Made by a program: the position numbers and the translations under genes
Notes under the pieces: model-generated
The model's input: only the letters and a program-made list of their open reading frames with translations
Told to the model about the DNA's origin: nothing
Database searches by the model: none
Source: Anaerolineales bacterium
GTDB taxonomy: Bacteria; Chloroflexota; Anaerolineae; Anaerolineales; Villigracilaceae
Direction: 5' to 3'
Length of the DNA stretch: 64,000 nucleotides
Assembly: GCA_020634895.1 (NCBI GenBank)
Contig: JACKAV010000002.1
Location: 1-64,000, forward strand
Shown: piece by piece, positions 52,072 through 60,827 of the stretch
How positions within the stretch are numbered: position 1 is the stretch's first letter
Layout of the letters: each line of letters starts with the position of its first letter

Positions 52072-54540
52072 CTATTTTTTCTTAGTTGTGGTCTTGGGCT
52101 TGGTCGCTGTCTTCTTCTTTGTAGTGGAAGAAGATTTGCGGGAAGCCGTCGACTTTGCAGGGGCAGCCGCCGCGCTCACAGGAGCGGAAACTTCCACTGC
52201 CATTGAAACAGCGGGCGCCTTGGAGCGCATCACTGCCCAGGCGAGCAGACCGAGCAGCACCAGAGCGATGATCCATACCAGGGCAAGCGTGCCACCAGTG
52301 GCGCCTTCATACTGCACCACGATCGGAGCAATGATCACAGCCACAAGATTAACAACTTTGATCATCGGGTTGAGGGCAGGACCAGCCGTATCCTTGAAGG
52401 GGTCGCCGACGGTGTCACCCACAACACCAGCTTTATGGCGTTCGGAACCTTTGCCGAGATTGTTCTTCGGGTCTTTCGGTTCATCTTCGATCAACTTTTT
52501 GGCATTGTCCCATGCGCCGCCGGAGTTATTGAGGAAGACCGCCAGCAACTGACCGGAAACAATAATACCAGCAAGGAAGCCGCCGAGTGCCTCCACCTGA
52601 AGAATGAGACCGACAACGATCGGTGTCACGATACCAAGCAGAGCCAGCGACATCAATTCCTTCTGAGCCGCAGTAGTGGAAATTCCAACCGCCTTGGCAT
52701 AATCCGGCTTGATCTTCCCCTCCAACACACCCAGCTTGAACTGGCGGCGAACTTCCAGCACGATGAGAGAAGCGGCGCGGGAAACTGCCTGAATGGCAAA
52801 GGAAGAGAACAGCCACGGCAGAGCGGCACCGATCAACATACCCACAAAAACCTGCGGGTTGTCAGCACGGATACCGATGTTCTTGATCCACTGCGCTTCT
52901 GGAACATTCAAAATGCTTTGTGAACGCGTCACATCGACAAGGAAGGAACCAAAGAGCGAAACAGCCGCAATAACCGCAGAACCGATCGCAACACCCTTGG
53001 TGATCGCTTTGGTGGTATTACCAACGGCGTCGAGGTCAGCCATAATCTGCTGCGCAACTTTGGTCTCTTTATCGGTCTTTCCAGACCAGGACATTTCACC
53101 AATACCGTTGGCATTGTCCGCGATCGGACCAAAAGAGTCCATCGCAACATTGTTGCCGGTGAGGGTAAGCATACCAATACCGGTCATCGCAACGCCGTAA
53201 AGAATGAAAGTCGCCCTATCAGCGCCAGCCACACCTGGAATGGTACCGAAGATAAAAATGGAAGCGATGATGGTCAAGGCGATAACGATCACAGACCAAA
53301 CGGAGGATTCAAAACCAACAGAAACACCGTTCAGAATCAAGGTCGCAGGACCCGTATCGGCAGCCTTCTTGATGTCATTGACAGGAGCCGCATGCGTGCC
53401 GGTGAAGTATTCGGTCAGGCGGTCGATCAAGATCGCCAAAACAACACCAACACCAACCGCTGTCGGCAAACGCCACCAGCCGCCCCAGGCATTCATTTCA
53501 GGGGTATTCAAATAGAAGAAACCGGCAACAAAGAACAAAGCCGCAGAGATCATAGCAGAAGTCAAAAAGCCGCTGAAGATCGCGCTCATCGCATCTTCGC
53601 TCTTGCCAGTATCGCCAGCCTTCACAAAGTAGGTACCGATAATGGAAGATAGAACGCCGATACCACGAACCATCAACGGGAAGATGATCCATTCAAGCTG
53701 ACCGGTCGCGTGCCAGAGAGCCAGACCAAGGATCAAACCGGAGACGATGGTCACTTCATAGGATTCGAAGATGTCGGCAGCCATACCGGCGCAGTCACCA
53801 ACGTTGTCACCGACGAGGTCAGCAACCACAGCGGGATTACGCGGATCATCCTCAGGGATGCCTGCTTCGACCTTACCGACCAGATCAGCGCCGACGTCGG
53901 CAGCTTTGGTGAAGATACCGCCGCCCACACGCATGAACAGCGCAAGGAGCGTTCCACCGAAACCAAAGCCGAGAAGCGCATCCGGGGCTGCGATCCCGAG
54001 AATAATAAAGATGATGGTCCCGCCGAGCAGACCCAAACCATCGGTCAACATACCGGTGATGGTGCCTGCGCGGTAGGCGATGCGAAGCGCATCACCGAAG
54101 GATTTTCTGGAAGCAGAAGCCACGCGGACGTTGCCTTCCACTGCCATGCGCATCCCGATCTGACCGACCGTCAGAGAGAAGCCTGCACCCATGACGAATG
54201 CAATGGCGCGCGCAATACCGATGATGAGTTTGACCTGGCTTTCAGCCATTCCATGGAAGCGTTCCAACGCCTCGGGCGAGGGCGGAACAACATAGACTGA
54301 AAGGAAAAGGGCAATGGTGAGAATACCGATCAAAGGCAGAATGGACTTGAGTTGTTTCTGCAAGTATGCGTTTGCACCATCCTTGATCGCACCCCAAACT
54401 TCCTGCATTTTTTCCGTTCCCTTATCCTCTTGAAGGATCTGAGAGCGCAAAAAAATCGCGTATCCGAGCCCAAGCCAAGCAACGACAAAAACGGCCCAAA
54501 TCGCGATCTGTTCCAAATTGGTTAATCCCATTGTGAACAT
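52072..54540 (-). CDS. hppA: membrane-bound proton-pumping pyrophosphatase
   Basis: The 822-residue protein has about 16 membrane helices and the pyrophosphate site DVGADLVGKVEAGIPEDDPRNPAVVADLVGDNVGD, with a second cluster DNANGIGEM and a C-terminal KAGVVGDTVGDPFKDTAGPALNP. The segment GNTTKAITKG has Lys where K+-dependent enzymes have Ala, marking the K+-independent, proton-pumping type. The last 27 or so residues are an added Lys/Thr/Ser-rich tail. GGAGGAG precedes the start, with a small hairpin in the leader. Confidence 0.95.
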   Translation of the reverse strand: MFTMGLTNLEQIAIWAVFVVAWLGLGYAIFLRSQILQEDKGTEKMQEVWGAIKDGANAYLQKQLKSILPLIGILTIALFLSVYVVPPSPEALERFHGMAESQVKLIIGIARAIAFVMGAGFSLTVGQIGMRMAVEGNVRVASASRKSFGDALRIAYRAGTITGMLTDGLGLLGGTIIFIILGIAAPDALLGFGFGGTLLALFMRVGGGIFTKAADVGADLVGKVEAGIPEDDPRNPAVVADLVGDNVGDCAGMAADIFESYEVTIVSGLILGLALWHATGQLEWIIFPLMVRGIGVLSSIIGTYFVKAGDTGKSEDAMSAIFSGFLTSAMISAALFFVAGFFYLNTPEMNAWGGWWRLPTAVGVGVVLAILIDRLTEYFTGTHAAPVNDIKKAADTGPATLILNGVSVGFESSVWSVIVIALTIIASIFIFGTIPGVAGADRATFILYGVAMTGIGMLTLTGNNVAMDSFGPIADNANGIGEMSWSGKTDKETKVAQQIMADLDAVGNTTKAITKGVAIGSAVIAAVSLFGSFLVDVTRSQSILNVPEAQWIKNIGIRADNPQVFVGMLIGAALPWLFSSFAIQAVSRAASLIVLEVRRQFKLGVLEGKIKPDYAKAVGISTTAAQKELMSLALLGIVTPIVVGLILQVEALGGFLAGIIVSGQLLAVFLNNSGGAWDNAKKLIEDEPKDPKNNLGKGSERHKAGVVGDTVGDPFKDTAGPALNPMIKVVNLVAVIIAPIVVQYEGATGGTLALVWIIALVLLGLLAWAVMRSKAPAVSMAVEVSAPVSAAAAPAKSTASRKSSSTTKKKTATKPKTTTKKK

Positions 54541-54728
54541 GAAAGGATACTCCTCCTAAAGAGATGAAAAAATAAAGGCTTTCGCCTTTTAAGCAAAAGG
54601 ATTTTACAGTCGCATAGGGTTTGTGTCAAGAAAATAAGCGCAACGTTAATTTTTGGAAACAAAAAAGTTGACAGTCCCTGCCAAAACTGATAATATACGT
54701 CGAAATTAAATGGTATAGGAGAAAAAAC

Positions 54729-55130
54729 ATGCTCCAGGAAATAAATACACAAATCTTCACCTTAACCCCTGCTGCCAGTGAGGCGGTCAAGAACATCCTC
54801 ACCGAACGTAAACTTGAAGGCTATGCCCTGCGTGTGTACGTTGCCAGCGGCGGTTGCTGCGGTGTTAACTTTGGCATGGCACTCGACAACAACATCCGTG
54901 AGGTTGATACGATCTTCGAAGCCGACGGTGTCAAGGTCGTTGTAGATGAAGTCTCCATTGACTATCTGCGCGATGCCACTGTCGATTTCGTGAACGACCC
55001 CACCCACGGCGCCGGCTTTGCAGTCAGCAGCCCGAATGCCCACAGCCATGAAGGCGGCGCTTGTGCCTGTGGCAGCGACAGCAGTGAAAGTTCCTGCGGC
55101 TGCGGCGGCTCTTGCAGCTGCAACAACTAA
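54729..55130 (+). CDS. A-type Fe-S cluster carrier (IscA/ErpA-like)
   Basis: The 133-residue protein has the HesB/IscA fold: FTLTPAASEAVKNILTERKLEGYALRVYVASGGCCGVNFGMAL, then VVVDEVSIDYLRDATVDFVNDP. The usual C-terminal CGCG cluster motif is displaced: GAGFAVSSPNA stands where it would be, and a new tail of about 30 residues holds CACG, CGCGG and CSC motifs. It probably delivers Fe-S clusters, with the tail supplying ligands or metal storage. TATAGGAGAAA precedes the ATG. Confidence 0.85.
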   Translation: MLQEINTQIFTLTPAASEAVKNILTERKLEGYALRVYVASGGCCGVNFGMALDNNIREVDTIFEADGVKVVVDEVSIDYLRDATVDFVNDPTHGAGFAVSSPNAHSHEGGACACGSDSSESSCGCGGSCSCNN

Positions 55131-55144
55131 TCATTAGCGAAACA

Positions 55145-55177
55145 CAAAAAATGGACAGGAAGCACCTGTCCATTTTT
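55145..55177. terminator. bidirectional terminator
   Basis: The stem AAAAATGGACAGG/CCTGTCCATTTTT lies between the convergent Fe-S carrier gene and the SH3b gene, with T-runs on both strands. Confidence 0.92.
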
Positions 55178-55190
55178 GATTCTTGCAAGT

Positions 55191-55811
55191 TTATCTACCG
55201 CGCAGGAAGGAGATCAAAGTCCCAAAAGCGCCGATAAAACCCAGCACAATGATGATCAAACCTACCGGGACGCGGTTCGCCGCATCTAGATTAGGCAAAA
55301 ACGTGGGAACTACAAGGTCAGGCGGCGGTGTAAACGTCGGCAAACGCGTCGGCGTGACGGGGGCAATGAAAGCGGCAGCGAGGGTCGGGTCAATCGTTGG
55401 GGTAGACGCAGGCGTGGGCGTATTTGGAGCGGGAATCACCGGTAAACGTCCTGTCTTGATAATGGTGACATATGGTCCATACACCCAGGCAACAGAGCCG
55501 GGCACGCCGGGATAATAGACTTGAATCCAATTATTGTCTTCCGAAATACCCAGAGCAGGGACTTGCTGCCCCACTAAAAGAATTCCCACAGAGGGATACA
55601 AATATGAACTTGGACCCGAATATACGTTGACGATTTCAAGGTCGAGATTCACCCGTACGATCATACCGGTAGCTGTCCCGGTAACCGTGGGAATCGAGCC
55701 GGTTGGCTGCTGCGCAACCACAGTAAATTCCGGCGATGCATATAGTGTAAGCAGAAAACCGAAACAAGCCATTAACAGAAAAGCTGTCAATCGTTTTTTG
55801 GGGTCGGTCAT
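55191..55811 (-). CDS. SH3b-containing membrane protein
   Basis: The 206-residue protein has an N-terminal signal or anchor (LTAFLLMACFGFLLTLYA) and an SH3b domain (TGMIVRVNLDLEIVNVYSGPSSYLYPSVGILLVGQQVPALG...VYYPGVPGSVAWVYGPYV). A Pro/Thr linker follows, then a C-terminal membrane helix (VPVGLIIIVLGFIGAFGTLIS) ending in basic residues. SH3b domains of this kind bind cell-wall or surface polymers. It is 7 nt downstream of a paralogue of the same layout. Confidence 0.85.
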   Translation of the reverse strand: MTDPKKRLTAFLLMACFGFLLTLYASPEFTVVAQQPTGSIPTVTGTATGMIVRVNLDLEIVNVYSGPSSYLYPSVGILLVGQQVPALGISEDNNWIQVYYPGVPGSVAWVYGPYVTIIKTGRLPVIPAPNTPTPASTPTIDPTLAAAFIAPVTPTRLPTFTPPPDLVVPTFLPNLDAANRVPVGLIIIVLGFIGAFGTLISFLRGR

Positions 55812-55818
55812 GAAAAGT

Positions 55819-56424
55819 TCACCTGCGAACGAGTGAGAGCAGGAATCCGATCACTCCCAATATGGTGAGCGCGATAATGATCGAAGCCCAGGGAATTCCA
55901 ACCCGCGAAGATTCGGTTTGTTCAAATTCGATTTTTTCCAAAGTGGGCGCGGGCGTGAATGTTGGCAGACGGGTATTTGTCGGAACAACAATAAATTGCG
56001 CAGCGAGAGTCGGGTCGATCGTGGATGTGGCGGGAGGAATCGGCGTAGGCGGTGGTTCTACAACTTTCAAGTTTCCAGGCGGCGAAACTTCCACCAAAGG
56101 CGAATAGACCCAGCCTTTGCCTCCGGGGGCACTGGGGAATTCGATCTGGACCCAATCGCCTCCCTGGGAACGTCCCAAAGCGGGGGCGGTGGAACCGGTC
56201 GCCAGTACACCGACAACTGGATAAACCGTCGAACTTGGTCCCATGCGGACATTGATCTGAGGTTCGGTGGTAATCACGGTGATGAAGAGCCCGGTTCCGG
56301 CGGAGGGAGATTCTGTCGGTTGCTGAGCCAGGACTCCGGTCGAGGATGAGGCGAAAAAAGTCCCAAATAGGATAAGTAGAATCGCAAAGGTCAAAGTGAA
56401 AGAGTGAAACTTATATTTTGTCAT
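55819..56424 (-). CDS. SH3b-containing membrane protein, paralogue
   Basis: The 201-residue protein has the same order of parts as the gene after it: signal peptide (LTFAILLILFGTFFASSS), SH3b domain with INVRMGPSSTVYPVVGVLATGSTAPALGRS, Pro/Thr linker, C-terminal membrane helix and RR end. The two genes share the phrase TSTIDPTLAAQF/TPTIDPTLAAAF in the linker, so they arose by tandem duplication. It is divergently oriented from the fhaA operon. Confidence 0.85.
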   Translation of the reverse strand: MTKYKFHSFTLTFAILLILFGTFFASSSTGVLAQQPTESPSAGTGLFITVITTEPQINVRMGPSSTVYPVVGVLATGSTAPALGRSQGGDWVQIEFPSAPGGKGWVYSPLVEVSPPGNLKVVEPPPTPIPPATSTIDPTLAAQFIVVPTNTRLPTFTPAPTLEKIEFEQTESSRVGIPWASIIIALTILGVIGFLLSLVRR

Positions 56425-56474
56425 TTCGTAAATTTTTTAAAAGGAGAATCGCAAAGGCGATTATAATCGAGTTC

Positions 56475-57059
56475 ATGGAACGAAAAATCTTTCACGGGAA
56501 GATCAAGCCGGTGGATATTGCACAAGCTCTGCTGGCGGAGTTCAATCAGGGCAACCTGCGCGCGCAGATCCTGGGGCAAAGCGATAAGATCGTTGTGCAA
56601 GTGGGAACAAGACCGGGCGCAATGTCTGGCGGGCAGACTGCAATGACTGTCACTGTTCAATCGGTCGAAGAAGGGATCATGGTTGAATTGGGGCAGCAAG
56701 CCTGGTTGGGCGTGGCTGCCAGCCTCGGCGTCAGTGCGCTTGCCGCGTTGAAAAATCCATTCAGCCTGATCGGTCGGCTGGATGATATTGCCCAGGATAT
56801 CGAGAATTTGCAGATCAGCGAAAGAGTATGGGCTGTCATTTCCCAAGCCGCGCGTGCGGCGGGAGCTTCAGCCGAACTTTCGGAAAATTTACGGCGTACT
56901 ACTTGCGAGTATTGCCACGTTGCCAACCCTGTGGGAGAGCCGTCCTGCATTGCATGTGGTGCTCCGCTTGGGCTGGTACAGCCAACCACCTGTCGAAATT
57001 GCGGATTTGTGGTGAAACCCACCGAAAGAATCTGCCCCAATTGCAAGCAACCCTTATAG
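56475..57059 (+). CDS. zinc-ribbon protein, first gene of the fha operon
   Basis: From the ATG at 56475 (MERKIFHGKIKPVDIAQALLAEF) the product is 194 residues. The middle has a moderately hydrophobic stretch (WLGVAASLGVSALAALKNPFSLIG), and the C-terminal 60 residues are two zinc ribbons (CEYCHVANP..PSCIACGAPL and CRNCGFVVKP..RICPNCKQPL). Function unknown. It is 9 nt before fhaA, so it belongs to the operon. The frame extends upstream to a TTG at 56418, but the ATG is preferred. Confidence 0.75.
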   Translation: MERKIFHGKIKPVDIAQALLAEFNQGNLRAQILGQSDKIVVQVGTRPGAMSGGQTAMTVTVQSVEEGIMVELGQQAWLGVAASLGVSALAALKNPFSLIGRLDDIAQDIENLQISERVWAVISQAARAAGASAELSENLRRTTCEYCHVANPVGEPSCIACGAPLGLVQPTTCRNCGFVVKPTERICPNCKQPL

Positions 57060-57068
57060 GTTCACAAA

Positions 57069-57887
57069 ATGAATTTACGCGAAATCGAAACCCGCCTTCA
57101 GAACTTGATCGAAGTGGAACTTCTAAAAGTTCTCCCGGGTAAACGTGTGGAAGATGTTATCGTTCAGAAACTTGCATCAGCCATCCAACAGAACAGCATG
57201 AAGGCGGGCAATGACGTCACAATTCCAGATGTCTACACGCTAACCATGCATCCAGACACCGCAAAAATATGGGTGGACGGCGGATTACTTACAGTTATTT
57301 TACATTCTGTCACCACAGTGGCACAGGAAGCTGGTTTTAAGTTTACAATAGCACCAACTGTTACCGTCGTAACTGACGAAAAGGTTAAACCAAATGATGT
57401 CGAGATTTTGGCATCGCATCGGATAGAAACAATGGCAGAAACAAATTCCTCACCACTTGATACTGGTAGCCTAGATAGCAGCGTCGAAAAAATACCAGAA
57501 AACTCATTTCTTATTGTTGAAGGCGTAAAGATCTACCCCCTCAATCTTCCGGTTGTGAACATCGGACGCAGACTTGATAATCAGCTCATTATCGACGACC
57601 CCCGGGTCTCCCGAAACCATGCACAACTACGCGCCATCAAAGGACGGTTTGTCGTTTTCGACCTGAACTCCACAGGCGGCACCTTTGTCAACGGGCAGCG
57701 GACAAGCCAAAGCGTTCTCTACCCCGGGGATGTCATTTCCCTTGCGGGTGTCGCGCTTATTTTTGGACAAGACAACCCGCCTCCGCGCCCGGACCTCAAG
57801 AGTACGGCTCCCTTCAAGAATCAGGTCGACCGTCCGACAGCGGTTTTCGATAAAAACCATTCCACAGCAAACTTCAAGAAAAAATGA
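57069..57887 (+). CDS. FhaA-like protein (DUF3662 + FHA)
   Basis: The 272-residue protein has an N-terminal DUF3662-like domain (IETRLQNLIEVELLKVLPGKRVEDVIVQKL...DVYTLTMHPDT), a linker, and a C-terminal FHA domain (PVVNIGRRLDNQLIIDDPRVSRNHAQLRAI and DLNSTGGTFVNGQRT). FHA domains bind phosphothreonine. In Mycobacterium fhaA is in the same cluster as fhaB, rodA and pbpA and regulates cell-wall synthesis. The four-gene order here is similar. Confidence 0.88.
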   Translation: MNLREIETRLQNLIEVELLKVLPGKRVEDVIVQKLASAIQQNSMKAGNDVTIPDVYTLTMHPDTAKIWVDGGLLTVILHSVTTVAQEAGFKFTIAPTVTVVTDEKVKPNDVEILASHRIETMAETNSSPLDTGSLDSSVEKIPENSFLIVEGVKIYPLNLPVVNIGRRLDNQLIIDDPRVSRNHAQLRAIKGRFVVFDLNSTGGTFVNGQRTSQSVLYPGDVISLAGVALIFGQDNPPPRPDLKSTAPFKNQVDRPTAVFDKNHSTANFKKK

Positions 57888-58372
57888 GCGGCACTGTTGT
57901 TCTGGCGCTTCGATTCCTGACGGCGCTTGCACTATATGGATTCCTCGGCTGGGTATTGGTATTTCTCTATCGGGAAATCCAACGTCAGGGATCGATTCTG
58001 GTTAATCGCCGCATTCCGGGGATCAGCCTCATGGTCAGGGCACCTGGCGGCAAGGGGACGATGCGGTACTTTAATCAAGCCGAGATCACCATTGGAAGGG
58101 ACCCCGGCTGCGATATTCCCCTTGCAGATGACACCGCCTCTGCGCGGCACGCCCACCTTACATATCATCACAACCAATGGTGGCTCGAAGACCTCAACTC
58201 CACGAACGGGACGCGGTTGAACACGCTGAAAATCACCACGCCAACCGTGATCACCTCCGGTGACGAGATCCAATGCGGGGGATCAGATCTATCGGTCAGC
58301 CTTTCAGAGAACGTTGTGATCGAACCTACACAACGTTTGGGAAAACGCGACCAGCACAAACCGAATGAATAG
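57884..58372 (+). CDS. FhaB-like protein (membrane helix + FHA)
   Basis: The 162-residue protein starts with one membrane helix (LRFLTALALYGFLGWVLVFL) and ends with an FHA domain (EITIGRDPGCDIPLADDTASARHAHLTYHHNQWWLEDLNSTNGTRLN). It overlaps fhaA by 4 nt and the SEDS gene by 8 nt. This arrangement is the same as fhaB next to rodA in actinobacteria. No Ser/Thr kinase or phosphatase gene is in the operon here. Confidence 0.9.
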   Translation: MSGTVVLALRFLTALALYGFLGWVLVFLYREIQRQGSILVNRRIPGISLMVRAPGGKGTMRYFNQAEITIGRDPGCDIPLADDTASARHAHLTYHHNQWWLEDLNSTNGTRLNTLKITTPTVITSGDEIQCGGSDLSVSLSENVVIEPTQRLGKRDQHKPNE

Positions 58373-60785
58373 TCAGGTACAAAGCCGGCTCTTAAAATGG
58401 GCTGCATTCTTCCTTTTCCTGCAATCCATGATTCTCACGCTCGCGCCTGCCGTGCGGGAACGATCCTGGGATGTAGATTACAGGTTATCGCATTGGATCG
58501 GCTTCCTCGTTTGGGCATTATTCACATACCTCACTCACCGCTCACTCGTCAAATTTCTGCCCGACCATGACCCGTATATCTTTCCAGCCGCAGCGCTGCT
58601 CAGCGGCTGGGGCTTATTAACCATCTGGCGGTTGGACGAAAGTTTCGGGGCGCGGCAAACCGTCTGGCTCGCCATCAGCATGACCGCACTAATGCTTGCC
58701 GTGCGTTATCTAAAAGAACTCACCTTTCTCAAAAACTATAAATACATTTTTCTTACCGGCGGTTTGCTCATCACTGCATTGACCCTCGTCTTTGGCTCAA
58801 ACCCGCTCGGTGTGGGTCCACGATTATGGCTCGGGCTGGGAGGCGTTTATTTCCAACCGTCTGAACCGCTGAAAATTCTGCTGGTTATTTATCTTGCCGC
58901 CTACCTTTCCGACCGCGTCAATATTCGCCTTTCCTCCATACCACTTCTGATTCCAACTTTGGTTGTGACTGGTCTGGCGCTTCTGCTTTTACTTGTTCAA
59001 CGTGATCTCGGCACAGCCTCGATCTTCATTTTTATCTTCACCATATTTCTTTTTATCGCCACCGGCAAACGGCGCATTTTGATCGCCACAGGCGCATTTC
59101 TTTTAGCCGCGCTACTCATTGGCTATTTTCTCGTCGATATCATTCATGTCCGCGTGGTGGGATGGCTCAATCCGTGGGACGACCCAACGGGCAACTCGTA
59201 TCAGATCATCCAATCCCTGCTCGCTGTGGCAAATGGCGCAACACTTGGAAGAGGCCTCGGGATTGGAAGCCCGCTGCTGGTGCCGGTTGCCATCTCAGAT
59301 TTTATTTTCTCCGCCATTGCAGAAGAGACGGGTCTTATCGGGACCCTCGGCTTGATCAGCCTCATTTGGTTGATCCTCGCCCGCGGCTTGATCACCGCCC
59401 TGCGTGCGCCGGGAAATTTCAGGCGCTATCTCGCCGCAGGCGTTGTGACGTATCTTGGCGTGCAAAGCCTGCTTATCATCGGTGGGAATCTGCGCCTGCT
59501 TCCTCTCACCGGCGTGACCCTGCCATTCGTCTCCTACGGCGGCTCTTCTTTATTGACCTCATTCTTCGCTTTGTATCTTCTACTCTCCATAAGCAACACA
59601 GAGGAAGAAGAACCTGCTCCCCTGCAAAGCCTGCGCCCATATACGATCCTCGCGGGAATTTTCGCATTGGGTTTCGCCGCCTGCGCAGTGACGGGCGCCT
59701 GGTGGGCGCTCTTCCGCAGCAATGACCTGCTCACCCGTACCGATAATGCCCGACGCGCAATTGCTGATCGCTTCGTCCCGCGCGGAGAAATTCTCGATAA
59801 TAGTAATCTGCCTATCAATATTACCGCCGGAGAAAGCGGGGATTTCATCCGCGAATACCTCTACCCGGATCTGGCGCCAATAACAGGTTATACGCACCCG
59901 GTATACGGTCAAGCCGGTTTGGAAGCCAGTTTGGATAATTACCTGCGCGGACTTCAGGGAAATCCCTCCAGCCTCATTCTCTGGAACCAGCTGATTTACG
60001 GCACTCCTCCCTCCGGCTTGGATGTGCGCCTAAGCATCGACATGGAACTGCAGCGGATTGCTGATGGTTTATTGGGCGATCATTCGGGCGCGATCATTTT
60101 AATGAATGCGGAGACTGGTGAAATTCTTGTCATGGCGTCGCATCCAACATATGACCCGAATAAATTGGATGAAGAAGGCGACCTGCTCTCACAAGACGAG
60201 GATTCGCCGCTTCTTAATCGCGCCACACAAGGGTTGTACCCCATCGGCAATGTGATCCAGCCGTTGATACAGGCGCAATTCGGTGAAGAACTGCCGTCAG
60301 AGTCCAGTTTGTTAATATCGTATGAAGAATTTGGATTTTTCCGATCACCGCAAATTACGATGCCGGTCGCCTCAAGTCCTTTAACAAATGACCTGGCAGA
60401 CATGCGCGTCAGCCCGCTGCAGGTTTGTCTCGCGGCGGCGGCTTTGAGCAATCAGGGAGTGATGCCAGCGCCGCGCATCGCCATTGCTGTGAACACCCTT
60501 GAGCAGGGATGGGTGGTGCTCCCGGCGTTGGATGAACCTCGAGAGGTGATTCAGGCGCAGGCGGCGGAAGAAGCGGCTCGTACCTTCGTCCAGGAAGGCA
60601 AAGCTTATTGGAGTCACGCCGGGCGCGGAACCATCAGCAAGACAACGGTCACATGGTTGGTTGCAGGAACCCCGCCGGATTGGCGCGGGGCTCCGCTTGC
60701 GTTGGTGGTGGCGCTGGAGGAAAATAACGTCCCGCTTGCAGAAAGGATCGGCGACAAATTATTTACCGCCATCCTTGAGCAATAA
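58365..60785 (+). CDS. FtsW/RodA (SEDS) glycosyltransferase fused to a degenerate penicillin-binding domain
   Basis: The 806-residue protein has about ten membrane helices in residues 1-430 with the SEDS pattern FFGSNPLGVGPRLWLG-like LGVGPRLWLGLGGVYFQPSEPLK, RDLGTASIFI and VAISDFIFSAIAEETGLIGTLG, retaining the catalytic Asp. The C-terminal 350 residues match PbpA-like proteins (PRGEILDNSNLP, GYTHPVYGQAGLEASLDNYL, GAIILMNAETGEILVMASHPTYDPN). The nucleophile motif (normally PGSxxK) reads YPIGNVIQP, and the KTGT motif is also lost. A peptidoglycan polymerase with a non-catalytic partner domain is inferred. Confidence 0.88.
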   Translation: MNSQVQSRLLKWAAFFLFLQSMILTLAPAVRERSWDVDYRLSHWIGFLVWALFTYLTHRSLVKFLPDHDPYIFPAAALLSGWGLLTIWRLDESFGARQTVWLAISMTALMLAVRYLKELTFLKNYKYIFLTGGLLITALTLVFGSNPLGVGPRLWLGLGGVYFQPSEPLKILLVIYLAAYLSDRVNIRLSSIPLLIPTLVVTGLALLLLLVQRDLGTASIFIFIFTIFLFIATGKRRILIATGAFLLAALLIGYFLVDIIHVRVVGWLNPWDDPTGNSYQIIQSLLAVANGATLGRGLGIGSPLLVPVAISDFIFSAIAEETGLIGTLGLISLIWLILARGLITALRAPGNFRRYLAAGVVTYLGVQSLLIIGGNLRLLPLTGVTLPFVSYGGSSLLTSFFALYLLLSISNTEEEEPAPLQSLRPYTILAGIFALGFAACAVTGAWWALFRSNDLLTRTDNARRAIADRFVPRGEILDNSNLPINITAGESGDFIREYLYPDLAPITGYTHPVYGQAGLEASLDNYLRGLQGNPSSLILWNQLIYGTPPSGLDVRLSIDMELQRIADGLLGDHSGAIILMNAETGEILVMASHPTYDPNKLDEEGDLLSQDEDSPLLNRATQGLYPIGNVIQPLIQAQFGEELPSESSLLISYEEFGFFRSPQITMPVASSPLTNDLADMRVSPLQVCLAAAALSNQGVMPAPRIAIAVNTLEQGWVVLPALDEPREVIQAQAAEEAARTFVQEGKAYWSHAGRGTISKTTVTWLVAGTPPDWRGAPLALVVALEENNVPLAERIGDKLFTAILEQ

Positions 60786-60786
60786 A

Positions 60787-60815
60787 AAAAGCCGAGCAAA
60801 TTGCTCGGCTTCTTT
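60787..60815. terminator. bidirectional terminator
   Basis: The stem AAGCCGAGCAA/TTGCTCGGCTT is followed by CTTT on the plus strand and by a T-run on the minus strand. It separates the convergent SEDS fusion gene and ferredoxin. Confidence 0.9.
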
Positions 60816-60827
60816 ATTGTCTGGAAT

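Noticed and set aside
54541..54728. Riboswitch upstream of the pyrophosphatase
   Set aside because: Only a single small hairpin (AAAGGCGAAAGCCTTT) is visible in the leader; no known riboswitch core could be recognised.
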